A DNA stretch of 64,000 bases from Sporocytophaga sp. (GCA_024707265.1 JANQAB010000001.1:216224-280223), one strand, 5' to 3'; positions 1 through 10,244 are shown, counted from the stretch's first letter. The notes: a model not told the origin generated them from the sequence alone. Made by a program: numbers and translations.

Positions 1-218
1 ATTTCATTCAACTCAAAAAATTGAGAGTTATAATCAATGATCAATATGTCCGGACGAAACTGTAATGCGGTATAATCGAATTCATCGGTGTTACCTACTT
101 CCTCTATCAGAAATCCTGACTCTCCATCCCCTTCAAGAATCTTTTTGATTCCTTCTCTGAAAACTGGTTGCGCATCAGCAATTATTATTTTCGTTTTACT
201 TTTAACTACCATTTCCAT
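1..218 (-). CDS. Response regulator, receiver domain (partial, 5' part only)
   Basis: The minus strand opens at ATG 218 (a second in-frame ATG is at 212) and runs off the window edge. The translation begins MVVKSKTKIIIADAQPVFRE and continues with a KIL segment, the usual start of NarL/LuxR-type receiver domains. It later contains PDILIIDYN, where the Asp fits the phospho-acceptor at the end of beta-3. The output domain lies outside the window, so the HTH type is inferred only from the receiver style. The start choice between 218 and 212 is uncertain because no clear ribosome binding site is visible. The gene ends the region to the left of a roughly 700-base gene-free stretch. Confidence 0.72.
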   Translation of the reverse strand, partial: MEMVVKSKTKIIIADAQPVFREGIKKILEGDGESGFLIEEVGNTDEFDYTALQFRPDILIIDYNSQFFELNE

Positions 219-929
219 AAGTATAATGATTTGGTCAATTAACAAAGCTATTTTGCTTGCTATATCAGAGAGAAAGTCCGATCAACATTTGAATTTCAAC
301 TCCCAGGAAAACCCATCTTCAATTAGACTTTTAATGTATTTTCATCAAAAACCAGGTTGAATAGCAGAAAAATATCGGTGAAATTATACCCTGTTTAGAA
401 TAATTCCAAATAACTTTATGCTAGTATTAAAAAATACCCTCATGAGGTTATGTACCATTGCTCACTATAAAACTCCTGTATTGCATCGTTTGACATAAAG
501 AATAAAAAAAGAAATCATTTACCTGAACTTTGAATTTCAAACCTTTGGAAAAGGCTTGTATTCGTTGTGGTATGATGTCAACTTTTAAGTTAAAGACTGG
601 TAGGCGTTAACCATAACATTTTGCCGACTATGGAAAGTAATACTAAGAGCAGGCCTTAACTATTGTATAAGAGAAGCTATCTGGATGAATTATAGTCTCC
701 AATGAATTAACAGGATCAAAAACTTTTCCAACAGTTGATGTTAGAAATTTCAGATAATTTTAAACAGGCTTATGAGATCAAATAGAATGCTTACCCTGTT
801 TGAAAAATAAAATGAACCGGAGAGATATACAAGTTAAATTTTACAGCTATAGATAGAATGATTACAAGTATCAATAAAGTTTTGAGAGGATCTTAAAACT
901 ATTATTCCTAACCCATAACATGAAACAAT
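219..929. other. Gene-free stretch between response regulator and siderophore operon
   Basis: No reading frame here resembles a protein, and no tRNA-like fold was seen. A weak inverted repeat at 878-900 (AGTTTT with AAAACT, extended by a G-T pair) lies about 30 bases past the end of the MATE gene. It could be a poor terminator for the minus-strand operon, but it lacks a strong U tract. Confidence 0.5.
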
Positions 930-2327
930 TCATAGTTCACTCAACTTCCACTTTCCTGTCTTGAATACAAATAAACAAGCCAGGGTCAGCACTATTTCTG
1001 AAAAAGCAATACCAACGAAGATTCCGGTTGCGCCCCAGTTCAGCACAATAGCCAATAGGTATGCTAAAGGCAATTGTGTAATCAGGAACATGAGTATATA
1101 CAACAACGTAACTGTATTTACTCTGCCTGCAGCATTCAGCGATTTGGCAATAACCATGGTATAGCCGAAGAAAAAATAAGCTATAGCCATAAACTGAAGG
1201 TATTGAACAGAATATGCGGCTATGACTGCATCATTGGTAAACCAACCTACAATTTGTTTTCCAAAGAATAAGACTATAAGACCTGTAAAACCCAGATAGG
1301 AGAAATTGAATAATCCAGCCTTCCAGACGGACTCTTCTGCCCGATCGGGCTTACCAGCTCCCAGATTCTGACCGGTTAATACCCCGGCTGCATTGGCAAT
1401 ACCCCAGGCAGGTAATACAGTAAACATGATCACTCGATTGGCAATGATGTACCCGGCAAGGACATGTTCGCCTAATCTGGCTACAATTACAACCATGAGA
1501 AAACGGCTCAGTGAAGGCACCAGATATTGCACAATTCCCGCAAATGCCAACGTAACCAACTTATGTATGATCTCAATGGAAAGTTTTAATTGTTGTCTTC
1601 CTATTAAAATTCGGTCTTCCCGAAAAGCAAAATACCAAAACTGATATCCAACACTTAGTACATTGGCTATCAGAGCAGCCAATCCGATACCGGTAAGTCC
1701 CAATGCAGGTACTATACCCAAGTCGAATACGAATAGTCCGCAAAAGAATACATTCAGGAGATTCGAAATAGTCAGCGATCGCATAGACATGGCAGCGTTT
1801 CCCGCCCCTCGAAAGATTCCGTTCATGAGTGTACGGATGAACATGAAGATGAGTGAACAGAACATTAAGGTAGTATAACTACCTCCGGCCTGAAACATTG
1901 CAGGACTTCCGCCGGCAATTGTAAGAATAGATTTTTCAAACCCGATTATCAGTAAGGAAAATATCCCGGAGATTAATATGGTCAAAGCGATTACCTGAAC
2001 TGCTACCTGGCCTGCTTCTTCAGGTTTTTTCTCACCGATACGTCTGGAAATTATAGCTGTTGCCGCTATACTTAGCCCTGTCGGGATAGAGTATAGAATA
2101 AGTATAACGGAGTTCGTGATTCCTGCAAGTGTGATCGCCTGATCACCTATACTGCTAACGAACAACAGATTCACCATTACAAAAAGCGACTCCATGGCCA
2201 GTTCCAGCATAGTCGGCAAAGCAAGCAGGAAAGTCGCCCTGTTTACACTTCCTGTGGTAAAGTTTTTTTCATTTCCAAGAAGAGCAATTTTAAATAAATT
2301 GGCGTACGATCGTAGTTTTAGTAACAC
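930..2327 (-). CDS. MATE family efflux transporter, probable siderophore exporter
   Basis: 465 residues, the usual MATE length, with about twelve hydrophobic segments and two related halves. The N-terminal half includes the typical FLLALPTMLELAMESLFVMV region and a later ISRRIGEKKPEEA cytoplasmic loop. The second half has the equivalent VPSLSRFLMVV and LTGQNLGAGKPDRAEE stretches. MATE proteins are Na+ or H+ coupled exporters in the inner membrane. The gene is the last of the minus-strand siderophore operon, 55 bases after the monooxygenase. That position suggests it exports the finished siderophore rather than a drug; this role is inferred from context only. Confidence 0.9.
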   Translation of the reverse strand: MLLKLRSYANLFKIALLGNEKNFTTGSVNRATFLLALPTMLELAMESLFVMVNLLFVSSIGDQAITLAGITNSVILILYSIPTGLSIAATAIISRRIGEKKPEEAGQVAVQVIALTILISGIFSLLIIGFEKSILTIAGGSPAMFQAGGSYTTLMFCSLIFMFIRTLMNGIFRGAGNAAMSMRSLTISNLLNVFFCGLFVFDLGIVPALGLTGIGLAALIANVLSVGYQFWYFAFREDRILIGRQQLKLSIEIIHKLVTLAFAGIVQYLVPSLSRFLMVVIVARLGEHVLAGYIIANRVIMFTVLPAWGIANAAGVLTGQNLGAGKPDRAEESVWKAGLFNFSYLGFTGLIVLFFGKQIVGWFTNDAVIAAYSVQYLQFMAIAYFFFGYTMVIAKSLNAAGRVNTVTLLYILMFLITQLPLAYLLAIVLNWGATGIFVGIAFSEIVLTLACLFVFKTGKWKLSEL

Positions 2328-2382
2328 GGTTATTGAGTAGTATAAGACAAAAGTTTATGTAGAAATATTCTGATAATTACAT

Positions 2383-3735
2383 TTACAATGATTCGGCAAG
2401 ATTTTTTACTGATTCCCCTTGAGGCAATTTTTCTTCAGAATTCACAGGCACTCCGAATTCCTGGAACGCAATCCGTTTTTCTACTTTGTAAATTTCTTTT
2501 CCGGCAATAGTATTTATAATAATTGAATTGCGATAGGCACCCATTCCCAGATCAGGGCTTACAAAACCATGCGTATGAAGCTCTGCATTCTGTACAAAAA
2601 TTTCATTTTTATTGATATCAACAGTATAGTTTCGACTCACATCCAGAAGATTTTCAGGAGTTCTCATTATCCTGCTTTGAATGCCTTCAATACAGGAAGG
2701 CTCGTTATATTTATAACCGGTAGCAAGTATGACATAATCACTTTCTTCTGTAAAATTCTTCTGCTGATGAACCTCAGTAAACTCAAGATGGTTACTACCT
2801 TTTCGGGTAGGCGATATGACATTTAGTTTGCAATTGGTTCTTAATAAAACCGGAAGTTCTGTATTGTCCACAGACATTTCATATAGCTTATCAAAGATGC
2901 TGGAAATAAGATCAAAATTAATTCCTTTGTATAAATTGTTCTGAACGCTTAGTATTTGCCTGCGCTTTTCCGAAGGTAAGTGGTAAAAATAATCCACATA
3001 CTCTGGTGAAGTAAGTTCAAGTGTCAGTTTTGAATATTCCAGTGGGAAATACCGTTCAGATCTGGTAAACCAATTAATCTTTAATCCGCTTTGCAGCCCC
3101 GGAAGCAGATCGGAAAAAATTTCCGCTGCGCTCTGCCCTGATCCTATTATGCTTACAGAAGCACTATCAAGGATTTCAGATTTCCGGAATTGGTATTGAG
3201 AAGTGTGAATTACTTTAGGTAACGATTGACGATTTACAAAATCAGGAATATTAGGTTGAGTACCTGTACCCAACACCAGCTTCCTTGTGATATATTCCTT
3301 TTCTTGCCCAGTGCTGACATCTTTTACTTTCAGAATGTATAACCCATTATCATAACTGACAGACGTAACCTGTTGCCCGAACTTACAGTTATCAAGCTGT
3401 GAAGCAACCCATTTGCAATAGCTGTTATACTCCTTTCTAAGAATGAAAAAATTTTCTCTGATAAAGAATTTATATAACCTGTCATTTTCTTTCAGATAGT
3501 TTAAAAAACTGAACCTGCTCTTAGGATCGGCCATAGTCACCAGATCAGTACCCATAAATGGGTTTTGCAAAGTGGCACTGTCAAGCATAAGGCCAGGATG
3601 CCAGTTAAACTCACTAACTCCATCGAAAAAAATTGAAGACAATTCCTTTACAGGTTGCAGAAGCGCTGCAAGGCCAAGGTTAAAAGGACCGATGCCTATA
3701 CCAATTAAATTATATATAGTTGATTCTTTTTTCAT
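2383..3735 (-). CDS. Lysine/ornithine-type N-monooxygenase for siderophore synthesis (IucD/RhbE-like)
   Basis: 450 residues, normal for the FAD- and NADPH-dependent N-hydroxylating monooxygenases that make hydroxamate precursors. The FAD motif IGIGIGPFNLGLAALL is near residue 12, the NADPH motif IIGSGQSAAEIF near residue 200, and the family ATGYKY motif near residue 340. The FNWHPGLMLDSATLQNPF segment is also characteristic. It likely hydroxylates the terminal amine of a diamine made by the neighbouring decarboxylase, before acetylation by the GNAT domain of the gene upstream. Its ATG overlaps the preceding stop codon by four bases (3732-3735), indicating translational coupling. The actual substrate (diaminopropane, putrescine or cadaverine) cannot be read from sequence. 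Confidence 0.93.
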   Translation of the reverse strand: MKKESTIYNLIGIGIGPFNLGLAALLQPVKELSSIFFDGVSEFNWHPGLMLDSATLQNPFMGTDLVTMADPKSRFSFLNYLKENDRLYKFFIRENFFILRKEYNSYCKWVASQLDNCKFGQQVTSVSYDNGLYILKVKDVSTGQEKEYITRKLVLGTGTQPNIPDFVNRQSLPKVIHTSQYQFRKSEILDSASVSIIGSGQSAAEIFSDLLPGLQSGLKINWFTRSERYFPLEYSKLTLELTSPEYVDYFYHLPSEKRRQILSVQNNLYKGINFDLISSIFDKLYEMSVDNTELPVLLRTNCKLNVISPTRKGSNHLEFTEVHQQKNFTEESDYVILATGYKYNEPSCIEGIQSRIMRTPENLLDVSRNYTVDINKNEIFVQNAELHTHGFVSPDLGMGAYRNSIIINTIAGKEIYKVEKRIAFQEFGVPVNSEEKLPQGESVKNLAESL

Positions 3736-6227
3736 GATAGTATTGAAAGTTTGGATGTTAAAAGTTGTTTATCAAAATTGAATATAGTTTCAGGAAATTT
3801 TTCCAGATACCACTCCCGGTAACATATATTCAGATGGGCTTTTTTATGTGGCATCTCTATAATCTTTTGAAGCCTGAACCCTACCTGGGCCTTGTTTACC
3901 AGAGCTGCCATAGATTCTACTGATCCTTCTCCTACAAGTCTTCCAACTTTAGGTTCATTGAATAACCAGTCAAGGATTGCACGCATACAGAGAACAGGAT
4001 GCTTCTTGCTTTTATCAGTGGTGGCAATCATAAAATGGGTACCATAATCATCCGGCAAAACATCATAATAATCACCTACCAGATCAGCAATAGCCCTGTA
4101 TATTTCTACATTGAAAGTAGGTTCACCGTTTATCATACCGATATAACTATACATATGATTACCGGCAAGATTTCTCCGGTAATACTGCTCAAGCTTGTCA
4201 AAAGACCAGTTCATCTGCCAGATCTTCAGTGTATGGTCACGGTGAAACCATTCATGCAGCATTTCAATATCACGATCAGGATCAACAGGACGCAAACTGA
4301 CCTTAATATCTTCTTCTGGAAAATATCTGCTGAACACCTCCTTCTTTGGGTCCGGGAATAATAGATCAGTGGATATATACCTGTAATGAAGAATGTTCGG
4401 CGTCTTTAAATACACCACTGATACGGTAGCAGTTCCTGCATCAATATTTCTGATAGCAGTTAATAAATTACCTTTTATGCACCAATGCCTCTTCATTAAG
4501 AGATACTCCGTTATCATACCAGGGTTATCATTCTGAATCTGAATTGTCTTTTGGTAAAAGATTTCAATCAATTCTGATTCCGGCACTAGTGCATTTTTCC
4601 CAAATGCATGTATCAATGCTGCAATATTGCTGGTGATCAAAAAGTGAGACAAGAGATCAAGCAGGGAGATCTCCCTTTGAAAGTTGTCTTCATTGTTGTT
4701 CAGTTCAGGAATTATTGAGCATAGATAATCCTTCTTTGTTTTCCTGAAGAGATAACTCTGATTATCTCGCAGATATAATTTCTTCGGCAGATAATCATTG
4801 CCCAACTCGATGAGTATATTCTGTTGATGTAACTCACAGATAAAACCATAAGTCTCAAACATGGTAACAGTGGCTGGCAATATTATATCAAGATATTTTT
4901 CAAACCAGGTCTTTGCCGCAGAGGAAATAGAGCTGTTCATCATTTCAGCAGCTTTTTTAATCACCGATACAATTCTGGCAGGCTGACCTAAGACCTCATC
5001 CTGACACAAAGATGCCAGTAATCCTGTATTAGTATTTGCCTTGCTTTCTATGAATGGGTTGTTTCTGAATGAGGTATTGAAGCCAGCTATATTATTACCT
5101 TTGTAATTCAGTGAAATAAACCCCGGATCATAGAGAAATTCAATATCAGGATGCAACTCCTGCAATCCTTTACCAAAGGCATCTTGCAGCAGTCTGCTGA
5201 AATCATATCCACGATGCATCTCGCTCAGGTGATTGACACGCTCCGCACTGGTAATCTTCACATGAAGGGAAAACTTGAGCATCCAGGGGCTGGATTCAGT
5301 GTAGACCGTTCTTACCGATGATGTTGCAGTGTACAATGGCCCCCATGAACCGATATCAATGAGCAATCCTGAATTCTGCAATTCTCGTACTTCCGATAGA
5401 GTATTTAAATAACCCGCTTCCCAAGGATGCACAGGCACCGGCTTCCACTCCGGATTCTCGGAAATCAATTTCATCGTCTTATGACTTTCAGGTATGTACT
5501 TCAGGAGCTCCTCTTTCAGATGTTCCGAAAATGGTTGTGCTTCAGAACTCTTTTCCAACACAATGCCTGGATGTGCAAGAAAATAATGTAACTGGAAGCG
5601 TCCTCCTGTTTCAGGGCTATACTTGAACAGATCAGCTTCCGAAAAGCCTTCTCTACTTTTTGTAAGCGGATGAAAACTATGGCCGGTTACAAGGTTCTGT
5701 TCAGATTCAATAAAAGTCTGAAATGGCTTATTGACTTCTATGTTTTCTTCATTAAAAAAATTCAGAAAAGTGATCATATTGTCAATACTGTTTTTCAAAC
5801 GGCGTACTATATTCTTTCTGTCCGAATCAGGATATCTGAGATTGCATTCTGATACAACAATATCTACGAACCTGAAGATATCTATAGTATTAATCATACC
5901 GGTACTGTTGTTTCTTTCAAAAGCCGGAAAATCATAGACATGCTGTAATTGACATTCCGAGCGGTAAAGCACCGGAATAAAGACCTCTGTATTAACAGAT
6001 GTAAAGTTCATTTGCAGATGAAGCTCCCTACCTGACCTACGGATGAATGCTGCAAGTTTCTCATCAAACTTAGGGACTCCAATATAAAACGAGCCATTTT
6101 GAAGTTCACGGAAGCAATTGTTGATCAGAATCGTAAAACTTATTTCCTCTGCTGTTTGCTTTGTCGGTTTACTTGATTCCTTTGCTTCCATAATTCCTGA
6201 TTGATTCAAGTATTGCCTTGATATCAT
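3732..6227 (-). CDS. Fused NIS siderophore synthetase (IucA/IucC) and GNAT N-acyltransferase
   Basis: 831 residues, about 200 more than a normal IucA/IucC synthetase. Residues ~100-610 form the NIS synthetase domain (PVHPWEAGYL, the ATSSVRT nucleotide/carboxylate region, KITSAERV, and a FhuF-like C-terminal part with LHQQNIL). Residues ~650-825 form a GNAT domain of the IucB/RhbD kind, starting VSLRPVDPDRDIEMLHEWFH. NIS synthetases join a carboxylate such as citrate to an amine or hydroxylamine using ATP; the GNAT part would acylate the N-hydroxy diamine. The fusion therefore carries two consecutive pathway steps in one chain. A second start at 6191 (MEAKESS) is possible and would reduce the overlap with the decarboxylase. 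The four-base overlap with the downstream monooxygenase supports an operon. Confidence 0.92.
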   Translation of the reverse strand: MISRQYLNQSGIMEAKESSKPTKQTAEEISFTILINNCFRELQNGSFYIGVPKFDEKLAAFIRRSGRELHLQMNFTSVNTEVFIPVLYRSECQLQHVYDFPAFERNNSTGMINTIDIFRFVDIVVSECNLRYPDSDRKNIVRRLKNSIDNMITFLNFFNEENIEVNKPFQTFIESEQNLVTGHSFHPLTKSREGFSEADLFKYSPETGGRFQLHYFLAHPGIVLEKSSEAQPFSEHLKEELLKYIPESHKTMKLISENPEWKPVPVHPWEAGYLNTLSEVRELQNSGLLIDIGSWGPLYTATSSVRTVYTESSPWMLKFSLHVKITSAERVNHLSEMHRGYDFSRLLQDAFGKGLQELHPDIEFLYDPGFISLNYKGNNIAGFNTSFRNNPFIESKANTNTGLLASLCQDEVLGQPARIVSVIKKAAEMMNSSISSAAKTWFEKYLDIILPATVTMFETYGFICELHQQNILIELGNDYLPKKLYLRDNQSYLFRKTKKDYLCSIIPELNNNEDNFQREISLLDLLSHFLITSNIAALIHAFGKNALVPESELIEIFYQKTIQIQNDNPGMITEYLLMKRHWCIKGNLLTAIRNIDAGTATVSVVYLKTPNILHYRYISTDLLFPDPKKEVFSRYFPEEDIKVSLRPVDPDRDIEMLHEWFHRDHTLKIWQMNWSFDKLEQYYRRNLAGNHMYSYIGMINGEPTFNVEIYRAIADLVGDYYDVLPDDYGTHFMIATTDKSKKHPVLCMRAILDWLFNEPKVGRLVGEGSVESMAALVNKAQVGFRLQKIIEMPHKKAHLNICYREWYLEKFPETIFNFDKQLLTSKLSILS

Positions 6228-7694
6228 TGATTGTTGTGATAGGGTTAAGAATGGTAAATTTGAGATAAAACTTTCCGTTTACTTTTGTGCTCGCCAGCAA
6301 TACCTCACCACTATTGAACAATGTCTTTTTGATCTTTAAATTAAGATCACAGATATTCTCCGAAGAAACATTTTCAGGCACATATCTAAAAACCAGGACA
6401 CTGAAATCCGAATGGCAGAGGAGTTCAAATTCAGGATCTGATTCTATTAACTTAGCAGCCTGCTCTGTTGTATCTATGACTTTGTCTATATAGCTACCCA
6501 ACTTTTCTCTTCCCATAAGTCTGAGGGTACACCAAAGTTTCAGGGCATCAAACCTTCTGGTAGACTGAGTTACGGTTTTATTAATCTGGGCAGGATGTTC
6601 CTCATAGTCCTGTTCCTGAGGATTGAGATAATCTGCATGATGCCTGATGATATCAAGGCTACGCTTATTCTTAACTATAATGGCGCTGCTGCTGATTGGT
6701 TGAAAAAAGATTTGTGATAATCTATCGTTACCGAATCGCTTAGTTCTATTCCGTTTAGCAAATGTCTGTACTTGTCTGAAAGCAGGAGTCCGCATCCATA
6801 AGCGGCATCAACATGCAACCACAGATTGTGTTTACGTGCCAGATGTCCTATTTCATTTAAGGGATCGACATTCCCGAAGTCTGTTGTAGCTGCAGTTGCA
6901 ACGATAGCAATTGGAATATTTCCGGACTCGATTTCTTTTTCGATGGCTTGATGCAGCGCTGAAGACTGCATTCTAAAACGTCTGTCAGTCGGAATTCTGA
7001 CAAGGGCTTGCTCGCCAAGTCCCATCAGGGATGCATTTTTCTGATTACTAAAGTGTGATTTGTCAGAAACGAAAATTCTGAATTTTGAAGCATCTTTAGG
7101 ATTCCCATGAATTTTGACATTATGCTTCAAATGGGTGCTTGCATAATTGTCACGGGCCAATAAAAGACCCATAAGATTGCTTTGTGAACCACCGGCAGTA
7201 AATACTCCGTCTGCACATAACGTATACCCTATCTGCCCGGCAGTCCAGTCTATCAGTTTTCTTTCCATCAAAGTTCCTCCAGCACTTTGATCCCATGTAT
7301 CTTGTGATGAATTGATAGCGCTTATTAACACCTCCGCCCATAATGCCGGTATGACTACCGGGCAGTTTAAATGCGCAATGTATTTAGGCAAATGAAAAGC
7401 TGTGGCATGATCTACATAAAGCCTATTGATCTCTTCCTCCAGCTGCCTATAATTTTTTAATGGCTTATCAAAATCAACTTTATCAAATTGTTCTCCTAAC
7501 CTAGTCGGAGATATACCGCTAAAAGGGTTCTTGGTATTTTCCAGAAACCTTTCCGTTACTTGAATGGCCGATTGCATTGCTTTCTGATAATCAGCTACGG
7601 TATTCTCATAAAATATATCATTTAGAAAATAATCAGTATTAGGTTCTGCAGGAATACTGATCTTTTTAATTCCTGGTTGAATTAGATCTTGCAT
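6169..7694 (-). CDS. PLP-dependent decarboxylase of the diaminobutyrate decarboxylase type, frameshifted
   Basis: Two overlapping frames together make one group II PLP decarboxylase of about 508 residues. Frame 1 (7694 to 6675) carries the N-terminal and PLP domains: FTAGGSQSNLMGLLLAR, HVDAAYGCGLLL, and TIDYHKSFF with the PLP lysine near residue 328. The frame then runs into a stop. Frame 2 (stop at 6169) resumes as QPISSSAIIVKNKRSL and carries the C-terminal domain. The shift lies at a run of six T on the coding strand (6703-6708); one extra T restores the frame. Relatives such as RhbB make 1,3-diaminopropane, and DesA-like relatives make cadaverine. Whether this is a sequencing error, a real mutation or recoding is open. 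The end overlaps the next start. Confidence 0.85.
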
Positions 7695-7722
7695 AATCTC
7701 TGTTGTAAGTTGTTTGAAAAAA

Positions 7723-8361
7723 TCAGTTTAGCCAGGTGGTCTTTTGTTCTATAGGTGTTCTCTTCTTCTCAATGTCGTAAGCTCCAGCATCATAATGACC
7801 AATAAAGAACAGTCCTAATGACTGCTCATTCTCCAGCAAGCCTAACGACTTGACAAATTCAATAGCCGGACCATTCGTTGCCCAGTATGAACCAAGATCA
7901 TAAGCAGTACAGGTCAAAGCCATATTCTGAACTGCACAAGAGACTGCTGCAACTTCTTCCCATTCAGGAATGGTTACACTTGCACTGCGATTCAGGATAA
8001 TGGCTATGATGCAGGAAGCAGGTAAAGGATAATTCCGAAGGTACCTCAGCTTTTCAGCAAGAGCTACCTGATTGGGTGCAGTTTTACTGTATATAGGCAA
8101 ATAATAGTCAGCCATAAACTTTCCATAATTGATAAGTTGTTTGCCCTGAAGCACAACAAATCTCCATGGTTCCGTCATTTTATGCGTTGGAGCCCAGCTG
8201 GCATTAGTCAGGATCTCCAGAATCAGATCTTCAGAAATCGACTTCTTCAGATAGTCATCAGCATATATGCTTCTGCGACTACGGATAATTTCTGATATCA
8301 TGTTTCCCCTCAATAAGTCAGAGTTTGTTGATAGAACTGAAATCGTATCGTATGAATTCAT
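7723..8361 (-). CDS. Nitroreductase family FMN oxidoreductase
   Basis: 212 residues. The N-terminal MISEIIRSRRSIYADDY and the ASWAPTHKMTEPWRFVV segment are typical of the FMN-binding nitroreductase fold. The more usual start would be the internal methionine at residue 21 (about 8301), since the first twenty residues have no family counterpart. It sits between the first NIS synthetase (13 bases upstream) and the decarboxylase (28 bases downstream) on the same strand, so it belongs to the operon. No role in hydroxamate synthesis is established for this family. It could reduce flavin, act as a ferric-siderophore reductase or be a passenger; this is inference. Confidence 0.85.
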   Translation of the reverse strand: MNSYDTISVLSTNSDLLRGNMISEIIRSRRSIYADDYLKKSISEDLILEILTNASWAPTHKMTEPWRFVVLQGKQLINYGKFMADYYLPIYSKTAPNQVALAEKLRYLRNYPLPASCIIAIILNRSASVTIPEWEEVAAVSCAVQNMALTCTAYDLGSYWATNGPAIEFVKSLGLLENEQSLGLFFIGHYDAGAYDIEKKRTPIEQKTTWLN

Positions 8362-8373
8362 GGCAATACTATA

Positions 8374-10200
8374 TCAATCGGTTGCTATTAAATTTTTAAT
8401 ACTTTGTTTCTCCGGATGCCTGTATTTATATATCGGATTTTGATGCTTTCCGACCAGTTGAAAACTTGAAACCGGATCTGATGCATTGAACATTTGCCTG
8501 TGGTTGCGTAACTGCAGTCTGTTTAAGCATGACTGGTCATACTCCTTTACAAAGAGATTTAATCTCGCAAACTTGTGTTCCAGATGAACATTTTCCTGTT
8601 GGTAATCATGAATACATTCTGCCACTAGTCTCCAGAACTCTTCATCCATAAACTGACAGCACTCCTCAAGAATTGATGCAACAAACCGAAAGAACCCATC
8701 GAAAACATCAATGAGGATGTTTAACATTCTAATGTAGTCCGGTATATCAAGATAAATGCGTTGTGCTTTTTCAGGTAATTTTAATTCAGGATTAAATACA
8801 TTGATCTCTTCTGTTATGTCTTTCATTATTACCTTTACCGGAATATGATTCTCCAGTACCAGAATCACATTTTCCCCATGTGGTATAAAGCTCAGGTCAT
8901 ATTCATAAAAGGCGTGCAACAAAGGAGTCAGGTAACAACGAAAGTATTTGCTAAGCCAATCCGAAATAGTCAATCCTGATCTTTTAATTATTTCAGGAAG
9001 CAATGCCTGGTTCTCATGATCAATGTGTATCAATGCCGCCATTGTCATAAGCTGCTGCCCTGCTCTGGTTACGGAAGCAGGGCTTTCTCTCCATAAGGCT
9101 GAGAGCATTTTGTTGTAAACGGAAGTCTGCCCGAATTTTTCAAAGGTAAAATTTCTGTATCCTACAGTTGCAACTTCACATAGCATCGTAAATCCAAGGC
9201 TTTTAAAATAAGGATCTTCACCAATAGTACTTTTAATCCAATGAGTGATGGCAGGTGTTGTGTCCATAAAATAGGGACTCATTCCTCGGAAAAATCCCAT
9301 ATTAAGAATAGAAAGCGCTGTCTTGGTATAGAATTTATCCGGATTGCTTATATTGAATAAAGTGCGCAGGGACTGTTGTGAAAAATAATTATCAGGTCCT
9401 GAACCCAGCAATACCAGTTGATTCGTTGCTATATCCGGAGCAAACAAAATAGCCAGTTTGTTCTCCCATTGCCATGGATGCACTGGTATGAAAACGTATT
9501 CGTCAGGATCTAAACCCTTTTCCACAAGCTGCCTGTTGAATTGCTGAACGATACCCTCACCTAATTCCTGGTTCATAATTTTTTCATAAGGCAGCTCATC
9601 AACAGCATTGTACGCGGTATGAGATTTATGACCTGCGAGCCATATCAATTGAATTGGCTGATTGGCTTCTGGGGCGTATTTCCTGTAGTCCTCAGCATCA
9701 AATCCTATCCGACCATTGTTAGCAACAAAAATCGGATGACCGTTAAACATCGCATGTTCAATAGTCTGGTAATCGGCATTCACAAGTTTATTAACCGGAA
9801 TCTGATTATGCTTTAGAATAAACATACTTCCGTAAAGGGTTGCAGTTATTTCCTCTAAATAGCCAGGCAGTAAAGTTTCCGGAATTTCCAGATTATGTTG
9901 AAACTCCAGAATGAAATGAATGCTTTCCGGCAACTGGCTTTTCCCGTTTACTATTTTTCTAACGGAACCTTTCTTTATAAGCCAATGGTTTAAATTCAGA
10001 ACACGGGCTTCGAAATGATAGGTAATACAGGGATCTTCAGGTGCTATTAATTTATAGATTCCCCATCCGTTTTGATTCCCCTGTAATTGCGGCTTTATAA
10101 TAGATTCATGAGCAAACTCACTAATGATCTTTTGTATATGAATCCCATTAGCCTTTTCCCAGAGATCTTTGGTGATGTGGGCGCTTGACTCTTTATTCAT
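8374..10200 (-). CDS. NIS siderophore synthetase, IucA/IucC family
   Basis: 608 residues, full length for the family. It shows FIPVHPWQWENKL, the SQQSLRTLFN region, and the LNMGFFRGMSPYFMDTTPAI segment that is typical of AlcC/DesD/IucC-like enzymes. The C-terminal FhuF-like part includes FIPHGENVILVLEN. It would catalyse ATP-dependent amide formation between a carboxyl group and an N-hydroxy-N-acyl diamine in the cytoplasm. It is the first gene of the minus-strand operon. Together with the second synthetase domain in the fusion gene, it gives two condensation steps, as in aerobactin or schizokinen pathways. The exact product is not readable. No TonB receptor or transaminase gene is present beside the operon. 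Confidence 0.94.
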   Translation of the reverse strand: MNKESSAHITKDLWEKANGIHIQKIISEFAHESIIKPQLQGNQNGWGIYKLIAPEDPCITYHFEARVLNLNHWLIKKGSVRKIVNGKSQLPESIHFILEFQHNLEIPETLLPGYLEEITATLYGSMFILKHNQIPVNKLVNADYQTIEHAMFNGHPIFVANNGRIGFDAEDYRKYAPEANQPIQLIWLAGHKSHTAYNAVDELPYEKIMNQELGEGIVQQFNRQLVEKGLDPDEYVFIPVHPWQWENKLAILFAPDIATNQLVLLGSGPDNYFSQQSLRTLFNISNPDKFYTKTALSILNMGFFRGMSPYFMDTTPAITHWIKSTIGEDPYFKSLGFTMLCEVATVGYRNFTFEKFGQTSVYNKMLSALWRESPASVTRAGQQLMTMAALIHIDHENQALLPEIIKRSGLTISDWLSKYFRCYLTPLLHAFYEYDLSFIPHGENVILVLENHIPVKVIMKDITEEINVFNPELKLPEKAQRIYLDIPDYIRMLNILIDVFDGFFRFVASILEECCQFMDEEFWRLVAECIHDYQQENVHLEHKFARLNLFVKEYDQSCLNRLQLRNHRQMFNASDPVSSFQLVGKHQNPIYKYRHPEKQSIKNLIATD

Positions 10201-10244
10201 AGTTTAAATAGTTTGTCCATTGTTTTTTATAAATTCAACTGACA

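Noticed and set aside
88..360. A 90-codon plus-strand frame at the left edge
   Set aside because: It is the shadow of the minus-strand receiver domain, whose translation fits the response regulator family much better.
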